A stretch of DNA of 64,000 nt, taken from positions 3,224,001-3,288,000 of the forward strand of contig NZ_LN868938.1 of NCBI RefSeq assembly GCF_001182745.1. Reading direction: 5' to 3'. Under the pieces are notes generated by a model, which was not told where the DNA came from, made no database searches, and saw only the letters and a list, made by a program, of their open reading frames with translations. A program made the position numbers and the translations under genes. Positions 45,648 to 54,166 of this stretch are shown here, piece by piece. This stretch comes from Nocardia farcinica. Lineage in GTDB: Bacteria > Actinomycetota > Actinomycetes > Mycobacteriales > Mycobacteriaceae. Numbering within the stretch: the stretch's first letter is position 1; each line of letters begins with the position of its first letter.

Positions 45648-45939
45648 AGCGGACCTTCTCCTCCACGGGCCGCACCCACGCGCGCGAGTGCCGCAGCGCA
45701 CCCCGTTACGCAGCAACAAAGGTAAACCTAACCCACCGCATTACCACGCAACGCACGGCACGCCGAATTAGTTCCGCGAATCGGAGGGGATTAGAGTCCA
45801 AGACAGATCGGTTCAGGTTCCCGGCAGCGGGCATGCGCTTCAGGAGCACAGCGCAGCCACCTGGGCATTCGCCCCTCCCACGCGGTCGGCACCGGACCTG
45901 AAACCGGGTCCATCAACGACGTTGGAGGCACCGCACTCT
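45648..45939. promoter_or_regulatory. Divergent promoter region of cdd-deoA and the sdh operon
   Basis: About 290 bases without a gene. A TAGAGT hexamer (45792-45797) is a possible -10 for sdhCDAB about 140 bases before sdhC, which would leave a long leader; GGAGG (45924-45928) is the sdhC ribosome site. The minus strand has TAGGTT near 45725-45732 for cdd. Base composition is lower in GC than the flanking genes, as expected of promoters. Confidence 0.4.
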
Positions 45940-46338
45940 ATGACCACGATCGAAGCTCCGGCCCAGCCGAAGCGGAAGACGCTGTATCGAGGCGACCCGG
46001 GAATGTGGTCCTGGGCGCTGCACCGCATCACCGGTGTCACGATTTTCTTCTTCCTCTTCGTGCACGTGTTGGACACCGCGCTGGTCCGGGTCAGCCCGGA
46101 GGTCTACGACGAAGCCATCGAGACCTACAAGAACCCGCTGGTCGCCCTGATGGAGATGGGCCTGGTCGTCTGCGTGCTGTTCCACGCGCTCAACGGCGTC
46201 CGCGTGATCCTCGTCGACTTCTGGTCCCAGGGCCCGCGCTTCCAGCGCCAGATGCTGTGGATCGTGCTCGCCATCTGGATCGTGGCCTCGGCCGCCGGTG
46301 TCGGCCGCCAGTTCTTCTACCTGCTGACGGAGCACTGA
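45940..46338 (+). CDS. sdhC: Succinate dehydrogenase cytochrome b556 subunit
   Basis: Membrane anchor subunit of 132 residues with three helices (about 33-52, 72-94, 107-128). SWALHRITGVTIFFFLFVHV has the family Ser-x-x-His-Arg quinone-site motif and a heme-ligand His. First of the four-gene sdhCDAB operon; GGAGG lies 11 bases before the ATG. Confidence 0.93.
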   Translation: MTTIEAPAQPKRKTLYRGDPGMWSWALHRITGVTIFFFLFVHVLDTALVRVSPEVYDEAIETYKNPLVALMEMGLVVCVLFHALNGVRVILVDFWSQGPRFQRQMLWIVLAIWIVASAAGVGRQFFYLLTEH

Positions 46339-46343
46339 TCACG

Positions 46344-46775
46344 ATGACCGCACCTGTTCTCGGCAAGTCCTACGACCGCCCCGCCAGCCTGGACCTGCCC
46401 CGGGCGCCGCGCGGGCGCGCGGGCAACAACTTCGAGAAGTACGCCTGGCTGTTCATGCGCTTCTCCGGGCTGCTGCTGATCGTGCTCGTCCTGGGTCACA
46501 TGTTCATCATGCTGATGATCGACGGCGGCGTGCAGCGCCTGAACTTCGCGTTCGTGGCCGGCCGCTGGGCCTCGCCGTTCTGGCAGATCTGGGATCTCAC
46601 CATGCTCTGGCTGGCCCAGCTGCACGGCGGCAACGGCCTGCGCACCGTGATCGACGACTACTCCCGCAAGGACTCGACCCGCTTCTGGCTCAAGACCCTG
46701 CTCGCGGTCTCGATGATCCTGATCATGGGCGTCGGCACCTACGTCATCTTCACCTTCGACCCCAACATCAGTTAG
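46344..46775 (+). CDS. sdhD: Succinate dehydrogenase hydrophobic membrane anchor
   Basis: A 143-residue three-helix anchor (LLLIVLVLGHMFIMLMIDGG first, then helices near 78-97 and 115-138). The His in VLGHMF and LHGGNGLRTVIDDYSR are typical of actinobacterial SdhD. The start lies five bases after the sdhC stop. Confidence 0.93.
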   Translation: MTAPVLGKSYDRPASLDLPRAPRGRAGNNFEKYAWLFMRFSGLLLIVLVLGHMFIMLMIDGGVQRLNFAFVAGRWASPFWQIWDLTMLWLAQLHGGNGLRTVIDDYSRKDSTRFWLKTLLAVSMILIMGVGTYVIFTFDPNIS

Positions 46776-46791
46776 GAACAGGCCACCTCGC

Positions 46792-48591
46792 ATGAGTGAG
46801 TCCAGCGAACGTAACAGCGGCGCCGTCGCAGCCCGTCCTGTTCAGGAACATCGCTACGACGTCGTCATCGTCGGTGCCGGCGGCGCGGGTATGCGCGCGG
46901 CCATCGAGGCGGGCCCGCGCGTCCGGACGGCCGTGCTGACCAAGCTGTACCCGACCCGTAGCCACACCGGCGCGGCCCAGGGCGGCATGTGCGCCGCGCT
47001 GGCCAACGTGGAAGAGGACAACTGGGAATGGCACACCTTCGACACCGTCAAGGGTGGTGACTACCTGGTGGACCAGGACGCCGCGGAGATCATGGCCAAG
47101 GAGGCCATCGACGCGGTGCTCGACCTGGAGAAGATGGGCCTGCCGTTCAACCGCACGCCCGAGGGCAAGATCGACCAGCGCCGCTTCGGCGGTCACACCC
47201 GCGATCACGGCAAGGCGCCGGTGCGCCGCGCCTGCTACGCGGCCGACCGCACCGGCCACATGATCCTGCAGACGCTGTACCAGAACTGCGTCAAGCACGA
47301 CGTGCAGTTCTTCAACGAGTTCTACGTGCTCGACCTGGTGCTCACCGAGACCGACCGGGGTCCGGTCGCCACCGGCGTGGTCGCCTACGAGCTGGCCACC
47401 GGCGACCTGCACGTCTTCCACGCCAAGTCGATCGTGTTCGCCACCGGCGGCTCGGGCCGCATGTACAAGACCACCTCGAACGCGCACACCCTGACCGGTG
47501 ACGGCATGGCGATCGTGTTCCGCAAGGGCCTGCCGCTCGAGGACATGGAATTCCACCAGTTCCATCCGACGGGTCTGGCCGGTCTGGGCATCCTCATCTC
47601 CGAGGCGGTCCGCGGTGAGGGCGGCATCCTGCGCAACGCCGACGGCGAGCGCTTCATGGAGCGCTACGCCCCCACCATCAAGGACCTCGCCCCGCGCGAC
47701 ATCGTCGCCCGCTCGATGGTGCTCGAGGTGCTCGAGGGCCGCGGCGCCGGGCCGAACAAGGACTACGTCTACATCGACGTGACCCACCTCGGCGAGGACG
47801 TGCTCGAGGAGAAGCTGCCCGACATCACCGAGTTCTCCCGCACCTACCTGGGCGTGGACCCGGTGAAGGAGCTGGTGCCGGTCTTCCCGACCTGCCACTA
47901 CGTGATGGGCGGCATCCCCACCCGCATCCGCGGCGAGGTGCTGCGCAACAACGACGACATCGTGCCCGGCCTCTACGCCGCGGGTGAATGCGCCTGCGTC
48001 TCGGTGCACGGCGCCAACCGCCTCGGCACCAACTCGCTGCTGGACATCAACGTCTTCGGCCGCCGGGCGGGCATCGCCGCCGCCGAGTACGCCGAGCGCA
48101 CCGACTTCGTCGAGATGCCGGAGAACCCGGCGCAGATGGTGCAGGACTGGCTGGCGCTGATCCTGTCCGACCACGGCAACGAGCGCGTCGCCGACATCCG
48201 CACCGAGCTGCAGCGGTCGATGGACAACAACGCCTCGGTGTTCCGCACCGAGGACACGCTCAAGCAGGCCCTCACCGACATCCACGCGCTCAAGGAGCGG
48301 TACTCGCGGATCACGGTGCAGGACAAGGGCAAGCGCTACAACAGCGACCTGCTCGAGGCCGTCGAGCTGGGCTTCCTGCTCGAGCTGGCCGAGGTCACCG
48401 TGGTGGGCGCGCTCAACCGCAAGGAGTCGCGCGGCGGCCACGCCCGCGAGGACTACCCGGACCGCGACGACGTGAACTTCATGCGGCACACCATGGCCTA
48501 CAAGGAGGGCACGGATCTGCTGTCCGACATCCGGCTCGACTTCAAGCCGGTGGTGCAGACCCGTTACGAGCCGATGGAGCGTAAGTACTGA
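46792..48591 (+). CDS. sdhA: Succinate dehydrogenase flavoprotein subunit
   Basis: Catalytic subunit of 599 residues with covalently bound FAD: VVIVGAGGAGMRAAIEAG, the flavinylation segment RSHTGAAQGGMCAAL, and active-site GGHTRDHGKAPVRRAC. HGANRLGTNSLLDINVFGR closes the FAD domain. It follows sdhD by 16 bases and overlaps sdhB by one base (TGATG). Confidence 0.96.
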   Translation: MSESSERNSGAVAARPVQEHRYDVVIVGAGGAGMRAAIEAGPRVRTAVLTKLYPTRSHTGAAQGGMCAALANVEEDNWEWHTFDTVKGGDYLVDQDAAEIMAKEAIDAVLDLEKMGLPFNRTPEGKIDQRRFGGHTRDHGKAPVRRACYAADRTGHMILQTLYQNCVKHDVQFFNEFYVLDLVLTETDRGPVATGVVAYELATGDLHVFHAKSIVFATGGSGRMYKTTSNAHTLTGDGMAIVFRKGLPLEDMEFHQFHPTGLAGLGILISEAVRGEGGILRNADGERFMERYAPTIKDLAPRDIVARSMVLEVLEGRGAGPNKDYVYIDVTHLGEDVLEEKLPDITEFSRTYLGVDPVKELVPVFPTCHYVMGGIPTRIRGEVLRNNDDIVPGLYAAGECACVSVHGANRLGTNSLLDINVFGRRAGIAAAEYAERTDFVEMPENPAQMVQDWLALILSDHGNERVADIRTELQRSMDNNASVFRTEDTLKQALTDIHALKERYSRITVQDKGKRYNSDLLEAVELGFLLELAEVTVVGALNRKESRGGHAREDYPDRDDVNFMRHTMAYKEGTDLLSDIRLDFKPVVQTRYEPMERKY

Positions 48592-49364
48592 TGACTGCCG
48601 TACTCGAGAAGACCAGCGCGTCGAATCCGGCTCCGGTGCCCGAGGGCTCGACCATGATCACCGTCAAGGTGGCGCGGTTCAACCCGGAGGACGGCCAGGG
48701 CGCGCACTGGGAGTCCTTCCAGGTGCCGGTCCTGCCGACCGACCGCTTCCTGAACGTCCTGATCTACATCAAGTCCTACCTCGACGGCACCCTCACCTTC
48801 CGGCGCTCCTGCGCCCACGGCGTGTGCGGGTCCGATGCCATGCGGATCAACGGTGTGAACCGGCTGGCCTGCAAGGTGCTGATGAAGGACATGCTGCCCA
48901 AGGACGGCAAGAGCATCACCGTCACCGTCGAGCCGATCCGCGGCCTGCCCGTGGAGAAGGACCTCGTGGTGGACATGGAGCCGTTCTTCGACGCCTTCCG
49001 CGCGGTGAAGCCGTACCTGATCACCTCGGGCAACGAGCCGACCCGCGAGCGCATCCAGAGCCAGGCCGACCGTGCCCGGTTCGACGACACCACCAAGTGC
49101 ATCCTGTGCGCCTGCTGCACCACCTCGTGCCCGGTGTACTGGCACGACGGCAGCTACTTCGGCCCGGCCGCGATCGTGAACGCGCACCGCTTCATCTTCG
49201 ACAGCCGTGACGAGGGCGCCCGCGAACGCCTCGACATCCTCAACGACGTCGAAGGCGTGTGGCGCTGCCGCACCACCTTCAACTGCACCGACGCCTGCCC
49301 CCGCGGCATCGAGGTCACCAAGGCCATCCAGGAAGTCAAGCGAGCCCTCCTCTTCGCCCGCTGA
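48591..49364 (+). CDS. sdhB: Succinate dehydrogenase iron-sulfur subunit
   Basis: Electron-transfer subunit of 257 residues: [2Fe-2S] ligands in RRSCAHGVCGSDAMRINGVN with the following LAC, [4Fe-4S] ligands in CILCACCTTSCPVYW, and [3Fe-4S] ligands in FNCTDACPRGIEVTKA. It ends the sdh operon, followed within 20 bases by a strong terminator. Confidence 0.96.
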   Translation: MTAVLEKTSASNPAPVPEGSTMITVKVARFNPEDGQGAHWESFQVPVLPTDRFLNVLIYIKSYLDGTLTFRRSCAHGVCGSDAMRINGVNRLACKVLMKDMLPKDGKSITVTVEPIRGLPVEKDLVVDMEPFFDAFRAVKPYLITSGNEPTRERIQSQADRARFDDTTKCILCACCTTSCPVYWHDGSYFGPAAIVNAHRFIFDSRDEGARERLDILNDVEGVWRCRTTFNCTDACPRGIEVTKAIQEVKRALLFAR

Positions 49365-49381
49365 GTTTCTCGTGCCACATT

Positions 49382-49422
49382 CGAGGGCCGGGTGCCGCGA
49401 GCACCCGGCCCTCGTCGTTTTT
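49382..49422 (+). terminator. Terminator of the sdh operon
   Basis: CGAGGGCCGGGTGC (49382-49395) pairs perfectly with GCACCCGGCCCTCG (49401-49414), five-base loop, followed by TCGTTTTT. A textbook factor-independent terminator, marking the boundary between the conserved operon and the accessory genes. Confidence 0.95.
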
Positions 49423-49460
49423 CCGTCGCCCCCGCGCGGGAATGTTCTAGAATCGCACAC

Positions 49461-50576
49461 ATGACGGAGCTTCCGGCGGGGGAGCTGGGCGACCGCATCG
49501 CCCAGGCACGGAGCCGACACGGCCTGACGCAGGCCCAGTTGGCCGCCGCCATCGGTATCGATCGGTCGGCGCTGGCCAAGATCGAAGGTGGTACTCGGCG
49601 GGTCTCGGCGCTGGAACTGGCCGGCATCGCCGAGGAACTCGGAGAGCGGATCGAGTGGTTCGTGCTTCCCTCGCCGCCCGCGATCGTGTCCCATCGCAAC
49701 CTGCAAGAACCCGGCACGCCCAGCCCCGAAATCGACAAGCTGCTCGAACGGCTCGCGTGGAATGTCGAGTTCATGACCGAGCACGATCGCGCACTGGGTC
49801 TGGACGGCCCGGTGCAGATGGCCAAACCCGGGTCCATCGCGGAAGCGGAGGAAGCCGCTCGCTCGGCCCGCGAACGTCTCGGCCTCGACGACGCCGAACC
49901 GGCCCGCGACATCGGCCGGAAAATGGGGGAGCTAGGCCTGCTCGTCTTCAGCTTCGAACTCGGCGCGGATGCCGCCGACGCGGCCTCGCTGCTGTTGCGC
50001 GCGGGGGGAATCGCACTGATCAACGGCAGCCTCCAGGTCGGCCGACGCCGACTGGCGCTGGCGCACGAGTTCGGCCATTACCTGTTCGCCGACGAATACA
50101 CCGTCGATTGGCGGCTCGGCGCCGCCGCGGACACCGGCGCCTGGGAGACCCGCCTGGACCGGTTCGCGCGAGCAGTGCTGCTTCCTGTCCGCTCACTGCC
50201 CGCGCGATGGCGGGAGTACGCGGCAACGGAGGGCGTTCGCACGGCGGCCGTCCGGCTGGCCAGCGATTACCAGGTCGACATGACCACGCTCGCGCAGCGC
50301 CTGCTGGAACTCGAGGTCATCGAGGCCAAGCAAGCCGGATTCATCCGAACCGTGCGCACGACTGCCGCCGATATCGTCGAGTTCGACCTGGTCCCCCGCC
50401 ACGAGCTGGAACCACCGTATCTGAGCCATCGCTATCAGAAGTCGGTGCTTCGCCTCCTGCGCGCAGGCGTGGTCTCCACCGCACGAGCTGCCGACCTGCT
50501 GTTCGACACGATCGAGGAGGGCGAGCTCCCCGGACCGGACCAGCTCGCCGAGAACGCGATCTGGGACTTCGTGTGA
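49461..50576 (+). CDS. XRE-family HTH protein fused to an ImmA/IrrE-type metallopeptidase
   Basis: A 371-residue two-domain protein. The N-terminal XRE helix-turn-helix (about 8-65, LTQAQLAAAIGIDRSALAKI) is followed by a linker and a COG2856-type peptidase domain with the zinc motif LALAHEFGHYLFAD near residue 202. Such proteins act as antitoxins or as proteases that cleave a repressor. It overlaps the downstream PIN gene by four bases, so they are coupled. TAGAAT (49448-49453) ends seven bases before the ATG with no ribosome site: a leaderless start. It is probably autoregulatory. Confidence 0.88.
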   Translation: MTELPAGELGDRIAQARSRHGLTQAQLAAAIGIDRSALAKIEGGTRRVSALELAGIAEELGERIEWFVLPSPPAIVSHRNLQEPGTPSPEIDKLLERLAWNVEFMTEHDRALGLDGPVQMAKPGSIAEAEEAARSARERLGLDDAEPARDIGRKMGELGLLVFSFELGADAADAASLLLRAGGIALINGSLQVGRRRLALAHEFGHYLFADEYTVDWRLGAAADTGAWETRLDRFARAVLLPVRSLPARWREYAATEGVRTAAVRLASDYQVDMTTLAQRLLELEVIEAKQAGFIRTVRTTAADIVEFDLVPRHELEPPYLSHRYQKSVLRLLRAGVVSTARAADLLFDTIEEGELPGPDQLAENAIWDFV

Positions 50577-51112
50577 GCGCGTCCCGGACGCTCGTCTTCG
50601 ACACCAGCCCGCTGTGCCATTTTGCGCGCTCCGACTGGCTCGGCGTGTTGAAAGCGGTGGTCGGCGACCGGGCGGCGGTGATACCCGACGTCGTAGCGTT
50701 CGAGCTTCGCAATTTGGCGTCCAACGACGACCGGATCGGTGCGGTCCTGCGGGCGCCCTGGATCGAACACCGCGAACTGCGTAATCCCCAGGAGCTGGCA
50801 GCGTTCGCCCAGTTCTCGGCGCGTCTGGTCCGGAGGAACCGCAATCGGGGGGAGGCCGGTGTACTCGCTCTCGCACGGACGCTGCCGGGCATCGCTGTGG
50901 TGGACGACGCGGCCGGTCGGCGCGCGGCGCGCGACTACAGCATCGAGTACTGCCCCACGCTGCGGCTGCTGTGCGAGGCGATCCGGACCGGTCTGTTGAC
51001 GGTGCCGCTGGTGTCGGCCCTCGCCGACGATCTTCTGATCAACGAGTACCGGTTGCCGTTCGCACCGGGCGGGTTCGAGAAGTGGGCGCGCGAGCACGGA
51101 ATGCTCGAGTAG
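50573..51112 (+). CDS. PIN-like nuclease domain protein, likely toxin partner
   Basis: A 179-residue protein. PIN-type acidic residues can be placed in LVFDTSPLCHFA (Asp), DVVAFELRN (Glu), NRGEAGVLALA (Glu) and AVVDDAAGRRAA (Asp). The C-terminus (LPFAPGGFEKWAREHGMLE) resembles the DUF3368 group. Start GTG overlaps the ImmA stop (GTGA). The pair has the layout of a type II toxin-antitoxin module in which the XRE-ImmA protein is the antitoxin; RNA cleavage is inferred from the fold. Confidence 0.75.
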   Translation: MSASRTLVFDTSPLCHFARSDWLGVLKAVVGDRAAVIPDVVAFELRNLASNDDRIGAVLRAPWIEHRELRNPQELAAFAQFSARLVRRNRNRGEAGVLALARTLPGIAVVDDAAGRRAARDYSIEYCPTLRLLCEAIRTGLLTVPLVSALADDLLINEYRLPFAPGGFEKWAREHGMLE

Positions 51113-51118
51113 AGCGCG

Positions 51119-51805
51119 TCATTCGACGAACCCGTCGTCCAGGGGTGCGGCGCGGGACCAGTGTTCGCCGGCCAGGACGATGTGGTCGAGGAAGCGGAGG
51201 CCGACGGTGGTGGCGGCGGCGTGCAGGAGGGTGGTGGCGCGGCGGTCGTCGGGGCTGGGGTGTGGGTCGCCGGAGGGGTGGTTGTGGACGACGGCGAAGG
51301 AGCGGCCGTCGTGGCGTAGGACGGTGTTGAGGATCTCGCGGACCGGGACGGCGACGCGGTCGACGGCGCCCTCGGCGACGAAGACGTGGCGGCGTAGCCG
51401 GTGCTGGGTGTCGCAGATCAGCACGAGCAGGCGTTCGACGCGGGCACCGGCGAACAGGGGCGCGGCGACGCGGGCGACCTCGGCGGCGTGGGTGAGCCGC
51501 GGCGCCGCGGCCGACTCGGCGCGGGCGCGATGGCCGAGGTGGAAAGCGGCGATGAGGGCCGCCGCCTTCGCCGAGCCCACGCCGGTGCGGCGGGCCAGTT
51601 CTTCCGGCCTGGCCGCGGCCAGGCCGGCGATGCCGCCGTGGTCGGCCAGCAGCTCGGCGGCGAGTTCCAGCGCACTCGCGCCGCGGCGGCCCTGACCGAG
51701 CAGCAGCGCCAGCAGCTCACCGTCGCTGAGCGCCATCGGCCCGAGCGTGAGCAGACGCTCTCGCGGCCGCTGTGAGCTGGGCATCCGCGCGATCGGTACC
51801 GACAT
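51119..51805 (-). CDS. radC: RadC/JAB-domain protein
   Basis: A 228-residue RadC-type protein: a helix-hairpin-helix region (LARRTGVGSAKAAALIAAFH) then a JAB/MPN metalloprotease-like domain with FAVVHNHPSGDPHPSPDD (HxHPSGxxxxSxxD zinc motif). Despite the name, a repair role is not established; RadC genes are often found in mobile or defence regions. Start at 51805 follows a G-rich stretch; other ATGs lie 6 and 19 codons upstream. It converges with the PIN gene, six bases apart. Confidence 0.85.
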   Translation of the reverse strand: MSVPIARMPSSQRPRERLLTLGPMALSDGELLALLLGQGRRGASALELAAELLADHGGIAGLAAARPEELARRTGVGSAKAAALIAAFHLGHRARAESAAAPRLTHAAEVARVAAPLFAGARVERLLVLICDTQHRLRRHVFVAEGAVDRVAVPVREILNTVLRHDGRSFAVVHNHPSGDPHPSPDDRRATTLLHAAATTVGLRFLDHIVLAGEHWSRAAPLDDGFVE

Positions 51806-51879
51806 CCCCATCCCCCTCGCCATCCGATGTGACGGGGCGATCATGCCACCGCCCACCGACACCGGGGCGACGACTCACC

Positions 51880-51907
51880 TTGACGATATACCCTGTAGGG
51901 GTATAGT
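51880..51907 (+). promoter_or_regulatory. Promoter with embedded CsoR-type operator
   Basis: TTGACG (51880-51885), a 16-base spacer and TATAGT (51902-51907) form a good vegetative promoter whose -10 ends seven bases before the ATG. The spacer and -10 contain TATACCC-tgtag-GGGTATA (51887-51905), a perfect seven-base inverted repeat of the type bound by CsoR/RcnR/CstR-family metal or sulfur sensors. Binding there would block polymerase until metal (or sulfane sulfur) is sensed. Confidence 0.7.
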
Positions 51908-51914
51908 CCGAGGT

Positions 51915-52502
51915 ATGGAGGACATGCAAGGCCACCACTCCGGCCATGCCGATCACCCTGCCCACGACCACACCACCCACGCGGACCACACCACTCACAC
52001 CGACCACGCGGACCACATCAACCACGCTGCTCACGCCGACCACGCAGCCCACACGGACCACACCGACCACTCCACCTGGCAGATGGCGATGACCGCCACC
52101 CTGCACTGCCTCACCGGCTGCGCTATCGGCGAGGTGCTGGGCATGGTCATCGGCACCGCGCTCGGCTGGGGCAACGTGCCGACCATGGTGCTGGCGATCG
52201 TGCTCGCCTTCGTCTTCGGCTACAGCCTGACCATGCGCGGCGTGATGCGAGCCGGGGTCGCCTTCGGCGCCGCACTGTCGGTGGCGCTGGCCGCCGACAC
52301 GGTGTCGATCACGGTCATGGAGATCGTCGACAACGGCGTGCTGCTCCTGGTGCCGGGCGCCATGCACGCCGGCATCACCGACGCGCTGTTCTGGGGTTCA
52401 CTGGCCCTGGCCTTCGCGGTGGCGTTCGTGGTGACCACGCCGGTGAACAAGTGGCTGATCGGCCGCGGCAAGGGCCACGCGGTCGTGCACGCCTACCACT
52501 GA
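51915..52502 (+). CDS. His-rich DUF4396 membrane protein
   Basis: A 195-residue protein. The first 55 residues contain about 18 His in a degenerate HADHxxHTDH pattern, a likely metal-binding sponge. The rest is a DUF4396-type domain with four hydrophobic helices (about 62-82, 86-108, 112-135, 155-178) and the core motif ATLHCLTGCAIGEVLGMVIG. Together with the CsoR-type operator this points to copper, nickel or similar metal homeostasis at the membrane; direct evidence for DUF4396 function is unknown to me. Leaderless start at 51915; an ATG at 51924 is possible. Confidence 0.8.
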   Translation: MEDMQGHHSGHADHPAHDHTTHADHTTHTDHADHINHAAHADHAAHTDHTDHSTWQMAMTATLHCLTGCAIGEVLGMVIGTALGWGNVPTMVLAIVLAFVFGYSLTMRGVMRAGVAFGAALSVALAADTVSITVMEIVDNGVLLLVPGAMHAGITDALFWGSLALAFAVAFVVTTPVNKWLIGRGKGHAVVHAYH

Positions 52503-52616
52503 TCGATTCCGCCCGCGCTGCCGCAATCGAGCGGTACCGGCCGGGGGAACTGAGCAGATTGTCCAGTTGTCCGGGTGTTCGTTGTCCCGGCGGCGCACCG
52601 GTGCTTGCATCGAATC

Positions 52617-53516
52617 ATGTTCACCGAAGCGCAGCTGTACTCGCCGGTGACCCGTGACCGAGATGGTGCGGTGACGGTGCACCTGAGCGACGAGCACCCC
52701 GGCGTGCGCGATCCGGACTACCGGGCGCGGCGCAACGCCATCGCCGCGCTGGCGCTGGGTTACACGCCCGGCGCGGCCCTTCCCCGGGTCGATTACACCG
52801 AGGAGGAGCAGCGGGTCTGGCGGATGGTCTCGACCGAGCTGGCGCGCAAGCACCGCACCTACGCCAGCGCCGAGGTGCTGGCCGCCGCCGAGCGCCTCGC
52901 CCTGCCCACCGACCACATCCCGCAGCTCGACGAGGTGAGCGCGGCGCTGGCCCCGCTCAGCGGGTTCCGCTACGTCCCCGCCGCCGGTCTGGTGCCGCTG
53001 CGGGAGTTCTTCGGCTCCTTCGCCGAGTCGGTGTTCCACTCCACCCAGTACATCCGCCACCATTCCGCACCGCTGTACACCCCCGAGCCGGACGCCATCC
53101 ACGAGATCATCGGGCACGCGAACCAGATCGCCAGCCCGCGGTTCGCCGCGATCTACCGGACCGTCGGCGCGGCGGTGGCGCGCCTGCGTACCGAGGCGGC
53201 GCTGAAGTTCCTGGCGGACGTGTTCTGGTTCTCGATGGAGTTCGGGGTGGTCCGGGAACGCGGCGAGATCCGCTGTTACGGAGCGGGTCTGCTGTCCTCG
53301 TTCGGCGAGATCGAGGAGTTCCGGCGGGCCCGGCTGCGTCCGCTGGACGTGGTCGCGATGGGCACCGAACCCTACGACATCACGCACTATCAGCCGGTGC
53401 TGTACTGCGCGGAGTCGATCGGCCAGATCGAGGACGTGATCGGCGGGTTCTTCGCGGAGATGGACGACGAGACCCCGCTGCGCGCGCGGCGCGTCGGGTC
53501 CGGCTCACGAGGCTAG
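52617..53516 (+). CDS. phhA: Aromatic amino acid hydroxylase (phenylalanine 4-monooxygenase-like)
   Basis: Tetrahydropterin- and iron-dependent hydroxylase catalytic domain, 299 residues. Iron ligands are the two His in IHEIIGHANQIASP and the Glu in FWFSMEFGVVRERG; STQYIRHHSAPLYTPEPD precedes. It lacks an N-terminal ACT regulatory domain. The start is the ATG at 52617; repeated TTGTCC words at 52559-52588 lie upstream and could be regulator sites. It probably hydroxylates Phe to Tyr. Its stop is inside a short tandem duplication. Confidence 0.88.
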   Translation: MFTEAQLYSPVTRDRDGAVTVHLSDEHPGVRDPDYRARRNAIAALALGYTPGAALPRVDYTEEEQRVWRMVSTELARKHRTYASAEVLAAAERLALPTDHIPQLDEVSAALAPLSGFRYVPAAGLVPLREFFGSFAESVFHSTQYIRHHSAPLYTPEPDAIHEIIGHANQIASPRFAAIYRTVGAAVARLRTEAALKFLADVFWFSMEFGVVRERGEIRCYGAGLLSSFGEIEEFRRARLRPLDVVAMGTEPYDITHYQPVLYCAESIGQIEDVIGGFFAEMDDETPLRARRVGSGSRG

Positions 53517-53551
53517 GGCGGGTCCGGCTCACGAGGCTAGGGCGGGTCCGG
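53495..53551 (+). repeat. 24-bp tandem duplication across the hydroxylase stop codon
   Basis: CGGGTCCGGCTCACGAGGCT plus AGGG at 53495-53518 is repeated exactly at 53519-53542, and its first nine bases again to 53551. The TAG inside the first copy (53514-53516) is the stop codon, so the second copy is a non-coding duplicate of the gene's last codons. Confidence 0.92.
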
Positions 53552-53554
53552 AGC

Positions 53555-54166
53555 TCAGCCGGGGCGGCCGGCCCCCAGCGGCATGCCCGCGTCGAGGAAT
53601 TCCATCACCCGGCCGAGGTTTTCGGCGTTGACCGGGGACCGGAGCGAGACGGCGATACCCGCTCCGGCGATCGCCCCCGCGGCCGCGCGGACGTCGAAGT
53701 CGTCGGGCGAGCGCTCCAGGTATTCGGCCAGCAGGCCGGCGATCATCTCGATGCCCCGCTCGAGTTCCCGGCCGATCGCGGCCCGCAGTTCCGGCACGTG
53801 ATACAGCAGCGCCTGGCGCTCCTGCTCGAACGCGAGTTCCTCGGGCGTGAGCGTCGCGAAGGCGGCACTCATCGCATTGCGGAAGGCGAGGAAGGGCGAC
53901 AGTCCACGCGGCTGGGCGCGGATCTCGGCGATCATGACCGGGTCGAGATCATCGGCGACGACCAGGTGTTCCTTGGACGGGAAGTACCGGAAGAAGGTGC
54001 TCGGCGAGACCTCCGCCGCGGCCGCGATCTGCTCGACGGTCGTCTCGCTGTACCCCTGCTCGCGGAACAACCGGAACGCCGCGGTCCGCAGGGCGCGCCG
54101 GGTCCGTTCCTTCTTGCGTTCCCGGAGGCCTGGTGCGGGCGCGGCGTCCGATGGTTCAACCGACAT
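53555..54166 (-). CDS. TetR-family regulator of the adjacent efflux pump
   Basis: A 203-residue repressor; HTH in YSETTVEQIAAAAEVSPSTF followed by FRYFPSKEHLV (about residues 42-75). The start at 54166 lies within the last 11 bases of the MFS gene, so it is co-transcribed behind the pump. It is the obvious candidate to bind the palindrome at 55693-55707 and to be released by a pump substrate. Confidence 0.87.
   Translation of the reverse strand: MSVEPSDAAPAPGLRERKKERTRRALRTAAFRLFREQGYSETTVEQIAAAAEVSPSTFFRYFPSKEHLVVADDLDPVMIAEIRAQPRGLSPFLAFRNAMSAAFATLTPEELAFEQERQALLYHVPELRAAIGRELERGIEMIAGLLAEYLERSPDDFDVRAAAGAIAGAGIAVSLRSPVNAENLGRVMEFLDAGMPLGAGRPG

Noticed and set aside
49461..51805. The ImmA, PIN and RadC genes as part of a prophage or integrative element
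   Set aside because: No integrase, phage structural genes or attachment repeats lie on either side, and flanking operons are intact.
52559..52588. TTGTCC words upstream of the hydroxylase as a defined operator
   Set aside because: The copies are direct, irregularly spaced and imperfect; no symmetric site could be drawn, so it is only mentioned under the gene.
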